Shown: positions 50,453-59,188 of the stretch, piece after piece
Numbering within the stretch: position 1 is the first letter of the stretch
Layout: each line of letters opens with the position of its first letter
DNA from: Paenibacillus sp. BSR1-1
GTDB lineage: Bacteria > Bacillota > Bacilli > Bacillales > Cytobacillaceae
Assembly: GCF_030403775.1 (NCBI RefSeq)
Contig: NZ_JAQMWQ010000019.1
Span: forward strand, 1-64,000
DNA: 64,000 nucleotides
Direction: 5' to 3'
Position numbers and translations under genes: made by a program
Notes under the pieces: model-generated
The model's input: the letters and a program-made list of their open reading frames with translations, nothing else
Database searches by the model: none
Told to the model about the DNA's origin: nothing

Positions 50453-51574
50453 ATGCCTAGAAAAAAGGTTCCTTTCCTACTAATCACGTTCATTCTTCTT
50501 TATTGTTATATTTACCCTTTAAGCACTTATGCTGAAGAGGTTAACCAAAATAATAACGGAATAATCGATTTGCGAATCTTAGAAACAACCGATTTACATG
50601 CTTCATTGGTCAATTATGATTACTATCAAACAAAAGTGGATAACAGGATTGGCCTTGTTAAAACCGCTACCCTTATTCAAGAAGCAAGAGGCGAGGTTAA
50701 AAATTCATTATTATTTGATGATGGGGACCATCTAAAAGGCAATCCACTTGGTGAGTATCTCGCAAGAATCAGGGGGATTAATAAAGGTAAAACGCATCCA
50801 GTCTACCGTGCCTTTAATTATTTAGATTATGACGCAGTTGCCATTGGAAATCATGAATTTAATTACGGTCTAAAGTTTTTAAACTCAGCGATAAAAGGGG
50901 CCAAAATGCCTGTTTTAAATGCGAATGTTTTTTCGGTAAAAAACAACAAGCCATATTTTACACCATATACAATTTTAAAAAAGACTGTTGTCGACCAAAG
51001 TGGAAATAAGTACTCATTGAACGTAGGGGTTATCGCCTTCATGCCCACCCAGATTATGAAATGGGATAAAGCAAATTTAGAGGGAAAGGTCTATGCAAAA
51101 CCGATTGTTGATGCAGCAAAGGAATTTATTCCGATTATTAAGGCCGAAGGAGCAGATATAATAATTGCCCTAGCTCACACTGGTATCAGCAGTGAGCCAT
51201 ATAATCCCGATACAGAAAATGCTGTCTATTATTTAACACAATTGCCGGAAATAGATGCTATACTAGCCGGCCACTCACACAGTGTTTTCCCTGGCCCTGT
51301 ATTTCAACACCTTCCCAACACAGATATAGAAATGGGCATTATCAATCGAAAACCCGTTGTAATGGCTGGTGCTTTCGGAAACCGTCTTGGTATAATCGAT
51401 TTAAAAATCAGGAAAACAGCTGGGAAGTGGACGGTTTTAAAAGGGACCTCCACCACCAGGGCTATTAGTAATGAGGATGGGAAGGCGCTTGTAAAAAATG
51501 ATAAAAATTTATATAAAATTATAAGACCAGAGCATCAGGAAACGGTAGATTTTATTAGAAAATTAGGGTTGTAG
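50453..51574 (+). CDS. Secreted metallophosphoesterase, 5'-nucleotidase/CpdB type, lacking the C-terminal domain
   Basis: A 373-residue exported protein: signal peptide to about 28 (STYAEE), then a calcineurin-like phosphoesterase domain with the two-metal motifs LETTDLHASLVNYD, FDDGDHLKGNP, AIGNHEFNYG and LAHTGI, ILAGHSHSVFPG. In CpdB, YfkN and UshA a second domain of about 200 residues (5_nucleotid_C) binds the nucleoside; here the protein stops at the domain border and no continuation exists in any frame downstream. It may be a natural single-domain form or a truncated gene. GGAGGT precedes the start. Confidence 0.85.
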   Translation: MPRKKVPFLLITFILLYCYIYPLSTYAEEVNQNNNGIIDLRILETTDLHASLVNYDYYQTKVDNRIGLVKTATLIQEARGEVKNSLLFDDGDHLKGNPLGEYLARIRGINKGKTHPVYRAFNYLDYDAVAIGNHEFNYGLKFLNSAIKGAKMPVLNANVFSVKNNKPYFTPYTILKKTVVDQSGNKYSLNVGVIAFMPTQIMKWDKANLEGKVYAKPIVDAAKEFIPIIKAEGADIIIALAHTGISSEPYNPDTENAVYYLTQLPEIDAILAGHSHSVFPGPVFQHLPNTDIEMGIINRKPVVMAGAFGNRLGIIDLKIRKTAGKWTVLKGTSTTRAISNEDGKALVKNDKNLYKIIRPEHQETVDFIRKLGL

Positions 51575-51654
51575 CAGCCTTCCCAAAAGGTCTTACTTTA
51601 CATCCCAGTTATATTTTAATAATATTAAGTTAATATATATGGTGTAATTTTGGT

Positions 51655-51683
51655 GGAGTCTGTCAAAGCAGGCTCCTTTTTGC
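51655..51683 (+). terminator. Terminator before the ArsB/NhaD gene
   Basis: GGAGTCTG pairs with CAGGCTCC-type bases (GCAGGCTCC), followed by TTTTTG. Confidence 0.65.
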
Positions 51684-51726
51684 ATTTTTTTAAACACGTA
51701 TAAAAATAAGGGGGATGAGGAAAAAC

Positions 51727-53007
51727 ATGTCAACACAAGCATACATTGCATTGGGCGTATTTCTTATTACATATGCCTTTATCGTCACAGAAAAAATTCA
51801 CCGAACCATTATTGCAATGGCCGGCGCCATCATGATGATCCTTCTAGGAATCGTCGGTCAGGAAAAGGCCCTCCATCATATTGATTTTAATACGCTCGGG
51901 TTACTAACTGGGATGATGATTATTGTCGCAATAACCTCTGAAACGGGACTTTTTAAATACATAGCGATTTGGTCTGCAAAAAAAGTAAAGGGTGACCCGT
52001 TAAAAATACTGCTTGTCCTAGGGGTCATTACGGCTTTAGGTTCAGCCTTTTTAGATAACGTTACCACCGTTCTATTGATGGTACCTGTAACTTTCAGTAT
52101 CACCAGACAATTGCGGGTAAATCCGATTCCTTTTTTGATCACCGAAGTAATCGCTTCCAATATTGGCGGAACTTCGACCCTGATTGGAGACCCGCCGAAT
52201 ATTATGCTTGGAAGCGCTGTAAAAGAGCTGACATTTATGGCGTTTATCAACAATTTAACAGCTATTACTTTTTTCATTTTATTTGTGAATATCGGAATTT
52301 TAGCTTTCATTTACCGCAAGGAGCTTAAAACGTCTGTTGAATTAAAATCGAACCTGATGGATTTGGATGAAAAGGAAGAAATTACAGACAAAGCTCTTTT
52401 AATAAAGTCGTTAATTGCCCTAACATTAACCATTTTTGGATTCTTTCTGCATCAGCTTTTTCATATAGAATCTGCGACAGTAGCTTTAGCAGGAGCTTTT
52501 CTTTTACTTTTATTAACAGGGGAAAGTTACTTAGATAAAGCATTTGGCAAGGTAGAATGGACGACCATCTTTTTCTTTATCGGTCTTTTCGTTCTTGTAT
52601 CCGGATTGATTGAGACAGGTGTGATATCGTTATTAGCGGATTATTCGGTTCATTTAACGGGAGGAGATGTTACCTCTACTTCCATTTTAATTCTTTGGGT
52701 GAGTGCAATTGCCTCTGCCTTTATTGATAATATCCCATTTGTGGCGACGATGATTCCAATGATTAAAGATATGGGTGACCTCGGTGTCCAAAATTTAGAG
52801 CCGCTGTGGTGGAGCTTGTCTCTTGGAGCCTGCTTAGGCGGAAACGGAACTTTAATAGGGGCCAGTGCTAATGTCATTGTCGCTGGTCTTGCAGCAAAAG
52901 AAGGATATAACATAACTTTTGGCAAATTTCTGATCATTGCTTTTCCATTAATGATTCTTTCTATCATAATCTGTACTATTTATATTTACTTGAGATATTT
53001 AATATAG
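51727..53007 (+). CDS. ArsB/NhaD-family ion transporter
   Basis: A 426-residue, eleven- or twelve-helix member of the ion transporter superfamily. The internal repeat shows LGSAFLDNVTTVLLMVPVTF and ASAFIDNIPFVATMIPMIKD, plus GGTSTLIGDPPNIMLG and LGGNGTLIGASANVIVAGLA, the paired loops of ArsB, NhaD and related P-type anion or Na+/H+ systems. The substrate cannot be read. ATG at 51727 is preferred, since GATGAGG lies six bases before it. A 92-residue gene follows after 11 bp, likely co-transcribed. Confidence 0.88.
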   Translation: MSTQAYIALGVFLITYAFIVTEKIHRTIIAMAGAIMMILLGIVGQEKALHHIDFNTLGLLTGMMIIVAITSETGLFKYIAIWSAKKVKGDPLKILLVLGVITALGSAFLDNVTTVLLMVPVTFSITRQLRVNPIPFLITEVIASNIGGTSTLIGDPPNIMLGSAVKELTFMAFINNLTAITFFILFVNIGILAFIYRKELKTSVELKSNLMDLDEKEEITDKALLIKSLIALTLTIFGFFLHQLFHIESATVALAGAFLLLLLTGESYLDKAFGKVEWTTIFFFIGLFVLVSGLIETGVISLLADYSVHLTGGDVTSTSILILWVSAIASAFIDNIPFVATMIPMIKDMGDLGVQNLEPLWWSLSLGACLGGNGTLIGASANVIVAGLAAKEGYNITFGKFLIIAFPLMILSIIICTIYIYLRYLI

Positions 53008-53018
53008 GAGGAATTGGA

Positions 53019-53297
53019 ATGAAGACTGAATATAATTATAATGAGCAATTACTTGAGATAACGGAAACGGTAAACGGGGATGATATTGAAATCTCCATTA
53101 CTCTATTTGACAGTCAGCTAAAGAAAAACCTAAAAAAAGTTCGGGAGTTTTTTGATGAAAATGACGTTATTTCAGATATCTACTTTTACATTCATCCAAA
53201 TAATAAATATCAAATTATTGTAAGACAAGACTTCTACAATGAATTTTTCATTCAACTATTCAGACAGCAGTTATTGACGGAAATTAAATGGGTATAA
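53019..53297 (+). CDS. Hypothetical protein downstream of ion transporter
   Basis: A 92-residue soluble protein with alternating strands and charged helices (LLEITETVNGDDIEISITLF, VREFFDENDVISDIYFYIHP). TAGGAGGAATTGG precedes the ATG and the gene lies 11 bp after the transporter stop, so it is probably translated and may be related to it. I do not recognise a family. Confidence 0.6.
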   Translation: MKTEYNYNEQLLEITETVNGDDIEISITLFDSQLKKNLKKVREFFDENDVISDIYFYIHPNNKYQIIVRQDFYNEFFIQLFRQQLLTEIKWV

Positions 53298-53302
53298 CAG
53301 AA

Positions 53303-53370
53303 AGAGGATGTCCTAATAAGATGGACATCCTTTGATTGTCGAGAAAGGGAATTTTCTCGGCAATTTTTTA
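53303..53370 (+). terminator. Double-hairpin terminator, left module
   Basis: First hairpin: AGGATGTCC (53305-53313) with GGACATCCT. Seven bases later the second: TTGTCGAGAAA with TTTTCTCGGCAA, followed by six T. The same two-hairpin order occurs inverted at 53926-53993. Confidence 0.75.
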
Positions 53371-53393
53371 TTTGAACGTACCTGCTAAATGAC

Positions 53394-53526
53394 CTGTTGA
53401 TTTCCGCTCCGGGCACTGGCTTTCCGCGGGGAGGTCCTGGAGCCTCCTCGGCGCTTTTGCGCCTGCGGGGTCTCCAGTGACCTCTCGATACCGCAGGAGT
53501 CGAGTGCCCTCCGCTCCAATCAACAG
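53394..53526 (-). repeat. GC-rich interspersed repeat, copy 1
   Basis: A 133-bp GC-rich element bounded by CTGTTGATT and AATCAACAG. Read on the minus strand it contains GGAGCGGA, GACTCCTGCGG, GAGACCCCGCAGGCGC, GCCGAGGAGGCTCC and CGCGGAAAGC in that order, like the copy at 53726. Elements of this look are scattered in many Bacillus genomes. Short open frames inside it are not believed to be genes. Confidence 0.85.
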
Positions 53527-53725
53527 GGGGCAAATCAACCTAATGTATTGGAACACACTTTTTCAAGAAGAAACGTGATGTCAATTTATTTTTTGATAAA
53601 ACGAAGAAGGTGGTCATCTGGAACAAAATCATCAATAGAAACAAATTTACATTAACTTTGAAAAAACTCTTTGGCTTAAACATTCTTTATTATTTACTGT
53701 GATTTGATGTTCTTATTGAAAACAC

Positions 53726-53859
53726 CTGTTGATTGGAGCGTAAGGCGCGAAGACTCCTGCGGGAGTACGGGGCTGGGGAGACCCCGCAGACGCTTCAGCG
53801 TCGAGGAGGCTCCCCGGCACGCCCGCGGGAAGCGAAGCGCCTGGAGCGCAAATCAACAG
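53726..53859 (+). repeat. GC-rich interspersed repeat, copy 2
   Basis: A 134-bp copy in opposite orientation to copy 1, with the same ends (CTGTTGATT, AATCAACAG) and internal order (GACTCCTGCGGGAG, GAGACCCCGCAGACGC, GTCGAGGAGGCTCC, CGCGGGAAGC). The 199 bp between the copies are AT-rich with no gene seen. Confidence 0.85.
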
Positions 53860-53925
53860 ACTAGTTGAAAAGCCTATAACCATTAAAATATTAAATATAT
53901 TAACGCAGTGAATTGTTTAAGAATA

Positions 53926-53993
53926 TAAAAAAAAATAAAAGGCTATCGAAAGTTTTTCGACAGCCTGAGGATGTCCTAGTAAATGGACATCCT
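53926..53993 (-). terminator. Double-hairpin terminator, right module
   Basis: On the minus strand, after the kinase stop: AGGATGTCC/GGACATCCT hairpin (53968-53993), seven bases, then a TCGAAA/TTCGA hairpin (53940-53965) followed by a T-rich tract. It mirrors the left module. Confidence 0.75.
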
Positions 53994-54007
53994 TTTTTGT
54001 TTGATTA

Positions 54008-55549
54008 TTACCCAATCCACTTTTTCTGGAAGGCTGAAATGTTTGCGTATTCTTCTTTTAACAGTCGTGATAGGCGAATATAGATTGGGATTAATTCCTG
54101 ATAAATTTCAACATTTTCAGGAACAGGTTCATGATGATTTGTTGCCCCGACCATTTTTGAAACCACATTTAATGAATTTACTTCTCCTAAACTATATAAG
54201 CCTAATATGGCAGCACCCAGACATGAGCTTTCAAAGCTTTCAGGAATACTTACTTCTTGATTAAATATATCAGCCATCATTTGACGCCAAAGCTCTGACC
54301 GGGCAAATCCGCCAGTGGCCTGAATTTTTTTCGGTTCCCCGATTAATTCCTCTAAGGCCAAGAGTACTGTATACAAATTGAAAATAACTCCTTCTAATAC
54401 AGCCCGAATTAAGTGCTCTTTTTTATGATGCAATCCTAATCCGAAAAACGAACCTCTTGCATTCGCGTCCCAAATTGGCGCCCTTTCTCCGGCAAAATAA
54501 GGATGAAATAAAAGTCCGTCCGAACCAGGTGTGATGCGTGAAGCAATCTCTGTTAACACTTCATAAGGGTCCTTCCCCAGACGTTTTGCGGTTTCCACTT
54601 CGGCGGACCCAAGTTGATCCCGAACCCATCTAAAAAGCATGCCGCCATTATTAACCGGTCCCCCGATAACCCAATGATTTTCGGTCAGTGCATAACAGAA
54701 AATCCTTCCTTTTGGATCGGTGACTGGTTTATTTGTCACAGCCCGTATGGCTCCACTCGTTCCAATGGTAACGGCTACAACTCCTGGATCAATTGCGTTT
54801 ACACCTAAATTGGACAACACTCCGTCACTTGCACCGACAACAAAGGGAGTGTCTATCGGAATCGTCATCTCTTCCGCAAAACTTTCATTTAAACCCGTTA
54901 GACTGAAGGTAGTGGAGACCGGCTTTGATAACTTGTCAGAAGAAATCCCTGCAACGCTTAGTGCTTCTTCATCCCATTGCAAGGAAATTAAATTAAACAT
55001 CCCCGTTGCTGATGCAATCGAATAATCGATTACATATTCTTTAAAAAGTTTATAAAAAACATATTCTTTAATTGAAATAAATTTATATGTACGATTAAAA
55101 ATGTCTCCCTGTTCATTCCTTAACCAAATTAACTTTGAAAGCGGGGACATTGGATGAATAGGGGTTCCAGTTCGAAGATATATTTCATGCCCATTCATTT
55201 CGTTTAATAATTTCTCCGCCCATTCTGCACTTCGGTTATCTGCCCATGTAATACAATTGGTGAGAGGCTTACCAGATTCATCTACTGCAATTACACTGTG
55301 CATTGCTGAACTAAACGATATACAAAGGATATCTTTTGGTGCAGTTCCACTTTTTTTAATGACTGTCTTTATAGTATCAATCACAGCTTGAAAAATTTCT
55401 TCAGGGTCTTGTTCCGCAGTAGCTGGCGTTGGCGAAAATAAAGGGTATTCAATTCCATGAGTCGCTATCACTTTCCCGGTTTTTGAGAACAGAACTGATT
55501 TTGTACTCGTTGTACCGATATCAACGCCAATAACATATTTTTCATTCAT
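54008..55549 (-). CDS. gntK: Gluconokinase-like FGGY kinase
   Basis: A 513-residue FGGY-family sugar kinase. N-terminal phosphate loop YVIGVDIGTTSTKSVLFSKT, the FGGY signature 1 region ITWADNRSAEWAEKL, VVGASDGVLSNLG, the ATP-binding VTIGTSGAIRAV, and C-terminal signature IQATGGFARSELWRQMMADI. It fits Bacillus GntK, which makes 6-phosphogluconate, and its neighbours (RpiR regulator, GntP) support gluconate. TTTGGAGGTATGG precedes the start. A second kinase of the same family is at 59.2 kb. Confidence 0.87.
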   Translation of the reverse strand: MNEKYVIGVDIGTTSTKSVLFSKTGKVIATHGIEYPLFSPTPATAEQDPEEIFQAVIDTIKTVIKKSGTAPKDILCISFSSAMHSVIAVDESGKPLTNCITWADNRSAEWAEKLLNEMNGHEIYLRTGTPIHPMSPLSKLIWLRNEQGDIFNRTYKFISIKEYVFYKLFKEYVIDYSIASATGMFNLISLQWDEEALSVAGISSDKLSKPVSTTFSLTGLNESFAEEMTIPIDTPFVVGASDGVLSNLGVNAIDPGVVAVTIGTSGAIRAVTNKPVTDPKGRIFCYALTENHWVIGGPVNNGGMLFRWVRDQLGSAEVETAKRLGKDPYEVLTEIASRITPGSDGLLFHPYFAGERAPIWDANARGSFFGLGLHHKKEHLIRAVLEGVIFNLYTVLLALEELIGEPKKIQATGGFARSELWRQMMADIFNQEVSIPESFESSCLGAAILGLYSLGEVNSLNVVSKMVGATNHHEPVPENVEIYQELIPIYIRLSRLLKEEYANISAFQKKWIG

Positions 55550-55594
55550 AAATCCATACCTCCAAAAAGGAAACTAGTTAATATTTTTTACTTT

Positions 55595-55608
55595 TGTAAT
55601 CGTTTGCG
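55595..55608. promoter_or_regulatory. Possible cre between gntK and rpiR-type gene
   Basis: TGTAATCGTTTGCG resembles a cre with a mismatch at one end (reverse CGCAAACGATTACA). It lies 46 bp before gntK on its upstream side and would suit catabolite control, but the match is imperfect. Confidence 0.3.
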
Positions 55609-55679
55609 GGAAATATTTTTTCACAGCTATTATTATGTTATACTGATAGTATCTACTGACTTAAGAAAGGAAATCCGTA

Positions 55680-56525
55680 ATGACAGAAAGCTGCCTTGGA
55701 AAAATACGTTCGTATTACGCAAGATTTAGCGATAAAGAAAAGAAAATTGCCAATTATATTTTAGATAATCCAGATAAAATTATTCACTGCACAATTAATG
55801 AGGTAGCTGAAGATTTAAACGTTGCCGATGCCACAGTGTTTCGTTTTTGCAAACGAATTGGTTATAAAGGCTATCAAGCATTGAAAATTGCCCTTGCTTC
55901 AGAAATCATCACGCCGATTCAGCAAATCCACGAAAAAATTTCAGAACATGACAGCGAAAAAACCATTTCGGAAAAGGTCTTTCAATCCAATATTCGCACC
56001 CTCGAAAATACATTACAAATCATGGACAGTGATTCCATCCGAAAAGCAGTTGAATTGCTTCATTCTGCTGACAAAGTGGAGTTTTATGGAACGGGAGGCT
56101 CGGCACTTATTGCCATGGATGCGTTTCACAAGTTTATTCGAACTGGTATCAAAGCATTTGCTTTTTTAGATTCCCATTTTCAGCTCATGTCTGCATCACA
56201 GTTAACAAAGAATGATGTCGCAGTAGTCATTTCCCATTCTGGAACCAATAAAGATACAACTAATATTTTAAACACTGCAATTGAAAGCGGTGCCAAGACG
56301 ATTGGAATTACCAGTTTCCCCAAGTCACCGATTAGCCAAAATGTCGATGTTGCCTTATATACTAGTTCAGACGAGACAGAATATCGCTCTGAAGCACTTG
56401 CTTCGAGAATTGCCCAATTAAGCCTTATTGATGCCCTTTATGTAAATTTGATGATCCTAAATAAAGAAAGAGCTAAAACAGCCATTGAAAAAATTAGAGG
56501 TGCCATTTCTGATACGCGTATATAA
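55680..56525 (+). CDS. MurR/RpiR-family transcriptional regulator
   Basis: A 281-residue regulator. N-terminal RpiR helix-turn-helix (1-77: NEVAEDLNVADATVFRFCKR, IGYKGYQALKIAL) and a C-terminal SIS sugar-isomerase domain (about 125-260: FYGTGGSALIAMDAFHKF, VVISHSGTNKDTTNILNTA) that binds a phosphosugar. It stands between the divergent gluconokinase and the convergent gluconate permease, so it probably senses 6-phosphogluconate or a related acid and controls them; this is inference. B. subtilis uses a GntR-type repressor instead. Confidence 0.88.
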   Translation: MTESCLGKIRSYYARFSDKEKKIANYILDNPDKIIHCTINEVAEDLNVADATVFRFCKRIGYKGYQALKIALASEIITPIQQIHEKISEHDSEKTISEKVFQSNIRTLENTLQIMDSDSIRKAVELLHSADKVEFYGTGGSALIAMDAFHKFIRTGIKAFAFLDSHFQLMSASQLTKNDVAVVISHSGTNKDTTNILNTAIESGAKTIGITSFPKSPISQNVDVALYTSSDETEYRSEALASRIAQLSLIDALYVNLMILNKERAKTAIEKIRGAISDTRI

Positions 56526-56535
56526 TGAAAACTTT

Positions 56536-56568
56536 AAAAGATGAACCCAATGCGGGTTCATCTTTTTT
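56536..56568. terminator. Terminator between rpiR-type gene and gntP
   Basis: AAAAGATGAACCC pairs with GGGTTCATCTTTT; bidirectional. Confidence 0.85.
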
Positions 56569-56583
56569 ATACAACTCGTGATG

Positions 56584-57939
56584 CTATACAAATACATTTA
56601 GGATGAGAATAAACACTAATGCTGCTGTTGCTATGATTGTTTCAAGTGCAGTCCATGTCATTAATGTTTCTTTTACTGACATTCCAAAGTACTCCTTGAA
56701 CATCCAGAAGCCCGCATCATTAACGTGTGAAAGAATGAGTGACCCTGCTCCAGTTGCTAATACCAGTAGTTCAGCGCTGGTACCAGGCATAGCTGCTGCA
56801 ATTGGTGCAACAATTCCAGCTGCTGTCATCATAGATACAGTAGCAGATCCTGTTGCAACGCGGATCATCGCTGCAATTCCCCAGCCTAAAAGGATTGGTG
56901 ACATATGTGATTCTTTTGCTAAGTCAGCGATGTATGTTCCGATACCAGAATCAAGTAATACTTTATTAAATGCTCCGCCTGCACCAATCACTAATAGGAT
57001 TGAAGCAGTTGGTGCTAAACAGTCATTCGTAAATTTCAAGATTTTTTCACGATTCATGCCACGAGAGAAACCAAGGCTAAAGAAAGAGAAAACCGTTGCA
57101 ATTAATAACGCAACTACTGGATCCCCCAAGAATTTAAGTGCTTTATAACCAAAGCTTGCTTTATCTAATTGGATTTCCGCAATAGATGCAACAAGCATAA
57201 GAATAACAGGAAGAAGAACTGTAAAAATTGTATTGAAAAAGCTTGGTAATTCTTTTAAATCCTTCGGAGCTGACATTTGTTCAGCTAATTCTTTTGGAAC
57301 ATCCTTGTGAATGCGTTTTCCAATCCAGTTTGCATATACTGGACCTGCGAGAATTGCAGTTGGCAATCCAACGATAATGGAATAAAGAATGGTTTTACCA
57401 ACATCTGCTTTAAAAATTCCTACTGCGGCCATGGCTGCTGGATGCGGAGGAACCAAACCGTGCACTACTGAAAGACCAGCTACCAAAGGTACCCCAATTT
57501 TAACTAAAGAAACACCTGTTTGACGAGCAATCGTAAAGGCTAATGGAATTAATAACACAAAACCAACCTGGAAGAATACAGAAATACCTACGATAAAACC
57601 AACAAACATCATGGCCCAGTGTACATTCTTTTGACCAAAACGGTTAATCAGCGTTTGAGCAATTCTTTCGGCACCGCCGGATTCTGCCATCATTTTACCA
57701 AGCATTGTACCAAGACCAAGGACAATAGCAAGGAATCCTAACGTATTACCCATACCAGCTTTAATGGAATCAATAATTCCTGGATGATCTGGAGCTGCTG
57801 GATCTGTAACCAAAGGCATACCCGTTGCCAACCCTACTCCAACCGCTGTGATAATTAATGCGACGAACGGATTTAATTTTGCAACTGTAATTAACAATAG
57901 TAACGCTACAATTGCGGCAAATACAATCACTAATAACAT
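56584..57939 (-). CDS. gntP: GntP-family gluconate permease
   Basis: A 451-residue, twelve- to fourteen-helix gluconate:proton symporter family protein. Typical segments: VAKLNPFVALIITAVGVGLA, GFLAIVLGLGTMLGKMMAESGGAERIA, SVVHGLVPPHPAAMAAVGI, IGAGGAFNKVLLDSGIG and GSLILSHVNDAGFWMFKEYF. Length as in B. subtilis GntP (448). GGGGGGG precedes the start. A palindromic cre-like site lies 53-66 bp upstream. May import gluconate or another aldonate used by the Lar-type enzyme and kinases nearby. Confidence 0.92.
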   Translation of the reverse strand: MLLVIVFAAIVALLLLITVAKLNPFVALIITAVGVGLATGMPLVTDPAAPDHPGIIDSIKAGMGNTLGFLAIVLGLGTMLGKMMAESGGAERIAQTLINRFGQKNVHWAMMFVGFIVGISVFFQVGFVLLIPLAFTIARQTGVSLVKIGVPLVAGLSVVHGLVPPHPAAMAAVGIFKADVGKTILYSIIVGLPTAILAGPVYANWIGKRIHKDVPKELAEQMSAPKDLKELPSFFNTIFTVLLPVILMLVASIAEIQLDKASFGYKALKFLGDPVVALLIATVFSFFSLGFSRGMNREKILKFTNDCLAPTASILLVIGAGGAFNKVLLDSGIGTYIADLAKESHMSPILLGWGIAAMIRVATGSATVSMMTAAGIVAPIAAAMPGTSAELLVLATGAGSLILSHVNDAGFWMFKEYFGMSVKETLMTWTALETIIATAALVFILILNVFV

Positions 57940-57991
57940 TGATGAACCCCCCCATATAAACTAACTTGTTTTATTTTTACATGCATATTTC

Positions 57992-58005
57992 TGAAAGCAC
58001 TTTCA
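57992..58005. promoter_or_regulatory. Candidate cre upstream of gntP
   Basis: TGAAAGCACTTTCA is a perfect palindrome equal to an ideal cre except CA for the central CG. It lies 53-66 bp before gntP. Catabolite repression is likely. Confidence 0.5.
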
Positions 58006-58083
58006 TGTGATATTGATTATATGAAAAAAAATTTCTTAATGCAATATGTTTTTTAAAAAAATATTTATTGAAATATTAGGAAA

Positions 58084-58131
58084 TAAAAAAAGTTACTGTC
58101 ATGATTAATCTGAGCAGTAACTCTTTTTTTA
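58084..58131 (-). terminator. Terminator after larC remnant
   Basis: AGTTACTG (58091-58098) pairs with CAGTAACT (58115-58122) with a 16-base loop, A-run left and T-run right. Confidence 0.7.
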
Positions 58132-58163
58132 TTCTTTATTTAATAAATCGTATCCAGTTTATC

Positions 58164-58688
58164 TTAGCTTAATGCTTTCCAAACCTGTTCATATACTTTC
58201 TTTAATGGTACATTATGCAGTCTTGAAATGGTTTTGCATTCCTCAAATTCCGGTGCACTTTGCACAACCTGTCCATGATAAATTCCCTCTTTTACCGTTA
58301 CCGTTCCCCATTCAGTCATAATTTTTCTAAACTTTCTTACTAGCCGATGAACAGTTAAAGGATAATACCGTATACCAAGTGTGGTCTTTTCATGAAATAA
58401 AATTTCTTTCATTCTATTTACATTTTGAGATGAACATAGCAATTGGAGCATAATGCCCGGCCGATTTTTTTTCATATAAATAGGAGTATAAAAAACATCA
58501 TTTGCACCGACCTCGAATAGCAGGTCCATTACATTTCCCAGCCATTCACCTGGAATATCATCGAGATTGACTTCCATTTTGACCATTTGATCATCAAGGT
58601 GTTCATGATAGTGAAATCATTTTACCTCTCCAATAACGACACGAAGTACGTTTGGCCTGTCCTTAAAAGTTTTTGTTCCTGCTCCATA
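58164..58688 (-). pseudogene. larC: larC remnant (nickel insertion protein for the Lar cofactor)
   Basis: Only the C-terminal part of LarC remains, about 175 codons of an expected 400. Reading from the junction: YGAGTKTFKDRPNVLRVVIG then EVK, an in-frame TGA at 58617-58619, then FHYHEHLDDQMVKMEVNLDD and onward to the normal end (EQVWKALS). The piece after the stop could be translated from ATG at 58586 (140 residues, the LarC2 part). LarC2 fragments exist in lactobacilli through programmed frameshifting, but here the N-terminal two thirds are absent, so the protein cannot be whole. Fused to a truncated larB. Confidence 0.85.
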
Positions 58689-59156
58689 GGTGAATGCCCG
58701 CAACACCTACGTCGTATATCCGATGAACTTTACTCCCAAGGACTTCAGCTGTAACGGCTGCTTCTTCGGCTACTCTTAAATCAGATGTTCCTGCAGCAAC
58801 CACCGCAATGTATCCCTGAGTATTTCCTGCCGGGCGTGCTTCATCCTTCCAAAATAGAATATGTGCTATTTCGTTATAAGTAAAATCAGGACAGGTTTTC
58901 TGGACCGCTTCTGCTTTTTCTTTGGAAATTCTTGTTACTAAAACTTGATTATTTCGTGCTTTTAGTACCTGAATAATGGTGGCGATTTGCTCAGCCGTTT
59001 GTCCTTCGCCAAAAACAACTTCAGGGAACCCCTGTCGTTTCTTTCGATGGTGATCAACTTTAGCAATGCCCAAATTCTCAAATGTAGCTAGCTTCTCTTT
59101 TGCCTCTGCAACGCTGAGGGTACCTTTTGAACCTGCTCCAAAATTTCCTCAAGCAT
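58689..59156 (-). pseudogene. larB: larB remnant (pyridinium dicarboxylate mononucleotide synthase)
   Basis: LarB carboxylates nicotinate adenine dinucleotide in nickel-pincer cofactor synthesis. ATG at 59156 has a good GGGGGG site and begins MLEEILEQVQK, but one base is missing from the A-run at 59125-59128, shifting the frame to an early stop. After the shift the normal sequence continues: GTLSVAEAKEKLATFENLG, VDHHRKKRQGFPEVVFGEGQ, AGTSDLRVAEEAAVTAEVLG, VHRIYDVGVAGIH. At about 58689 it changes abruptly into larC sequence, so the C-terminal 40 per cent is gone. Two independent lesions mean the gene is dead. Confidence 0.9.
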
Positions 59157-59188
59157 GAAATTCCCCCCAATCCGAATCATAATGATTA

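Noticed and set aside
53252..53556. Open reading frames on the minus strand inside the GC-rich element
   Set aside because: They coincide with an interspersed repeat that occurs again inverted at 53726-53859, lack ribosome binding sites and encode low-complexity Pro/Arg-rich peptides.
58617..58619. TGA in larC as recoding or programmed frameshift, as in lactobacillar larC1/larC2
   Set aside because: The missing N-terminal two thirds of larC and the frameshift plus truncation of larB make a functional recoded product impossible here.
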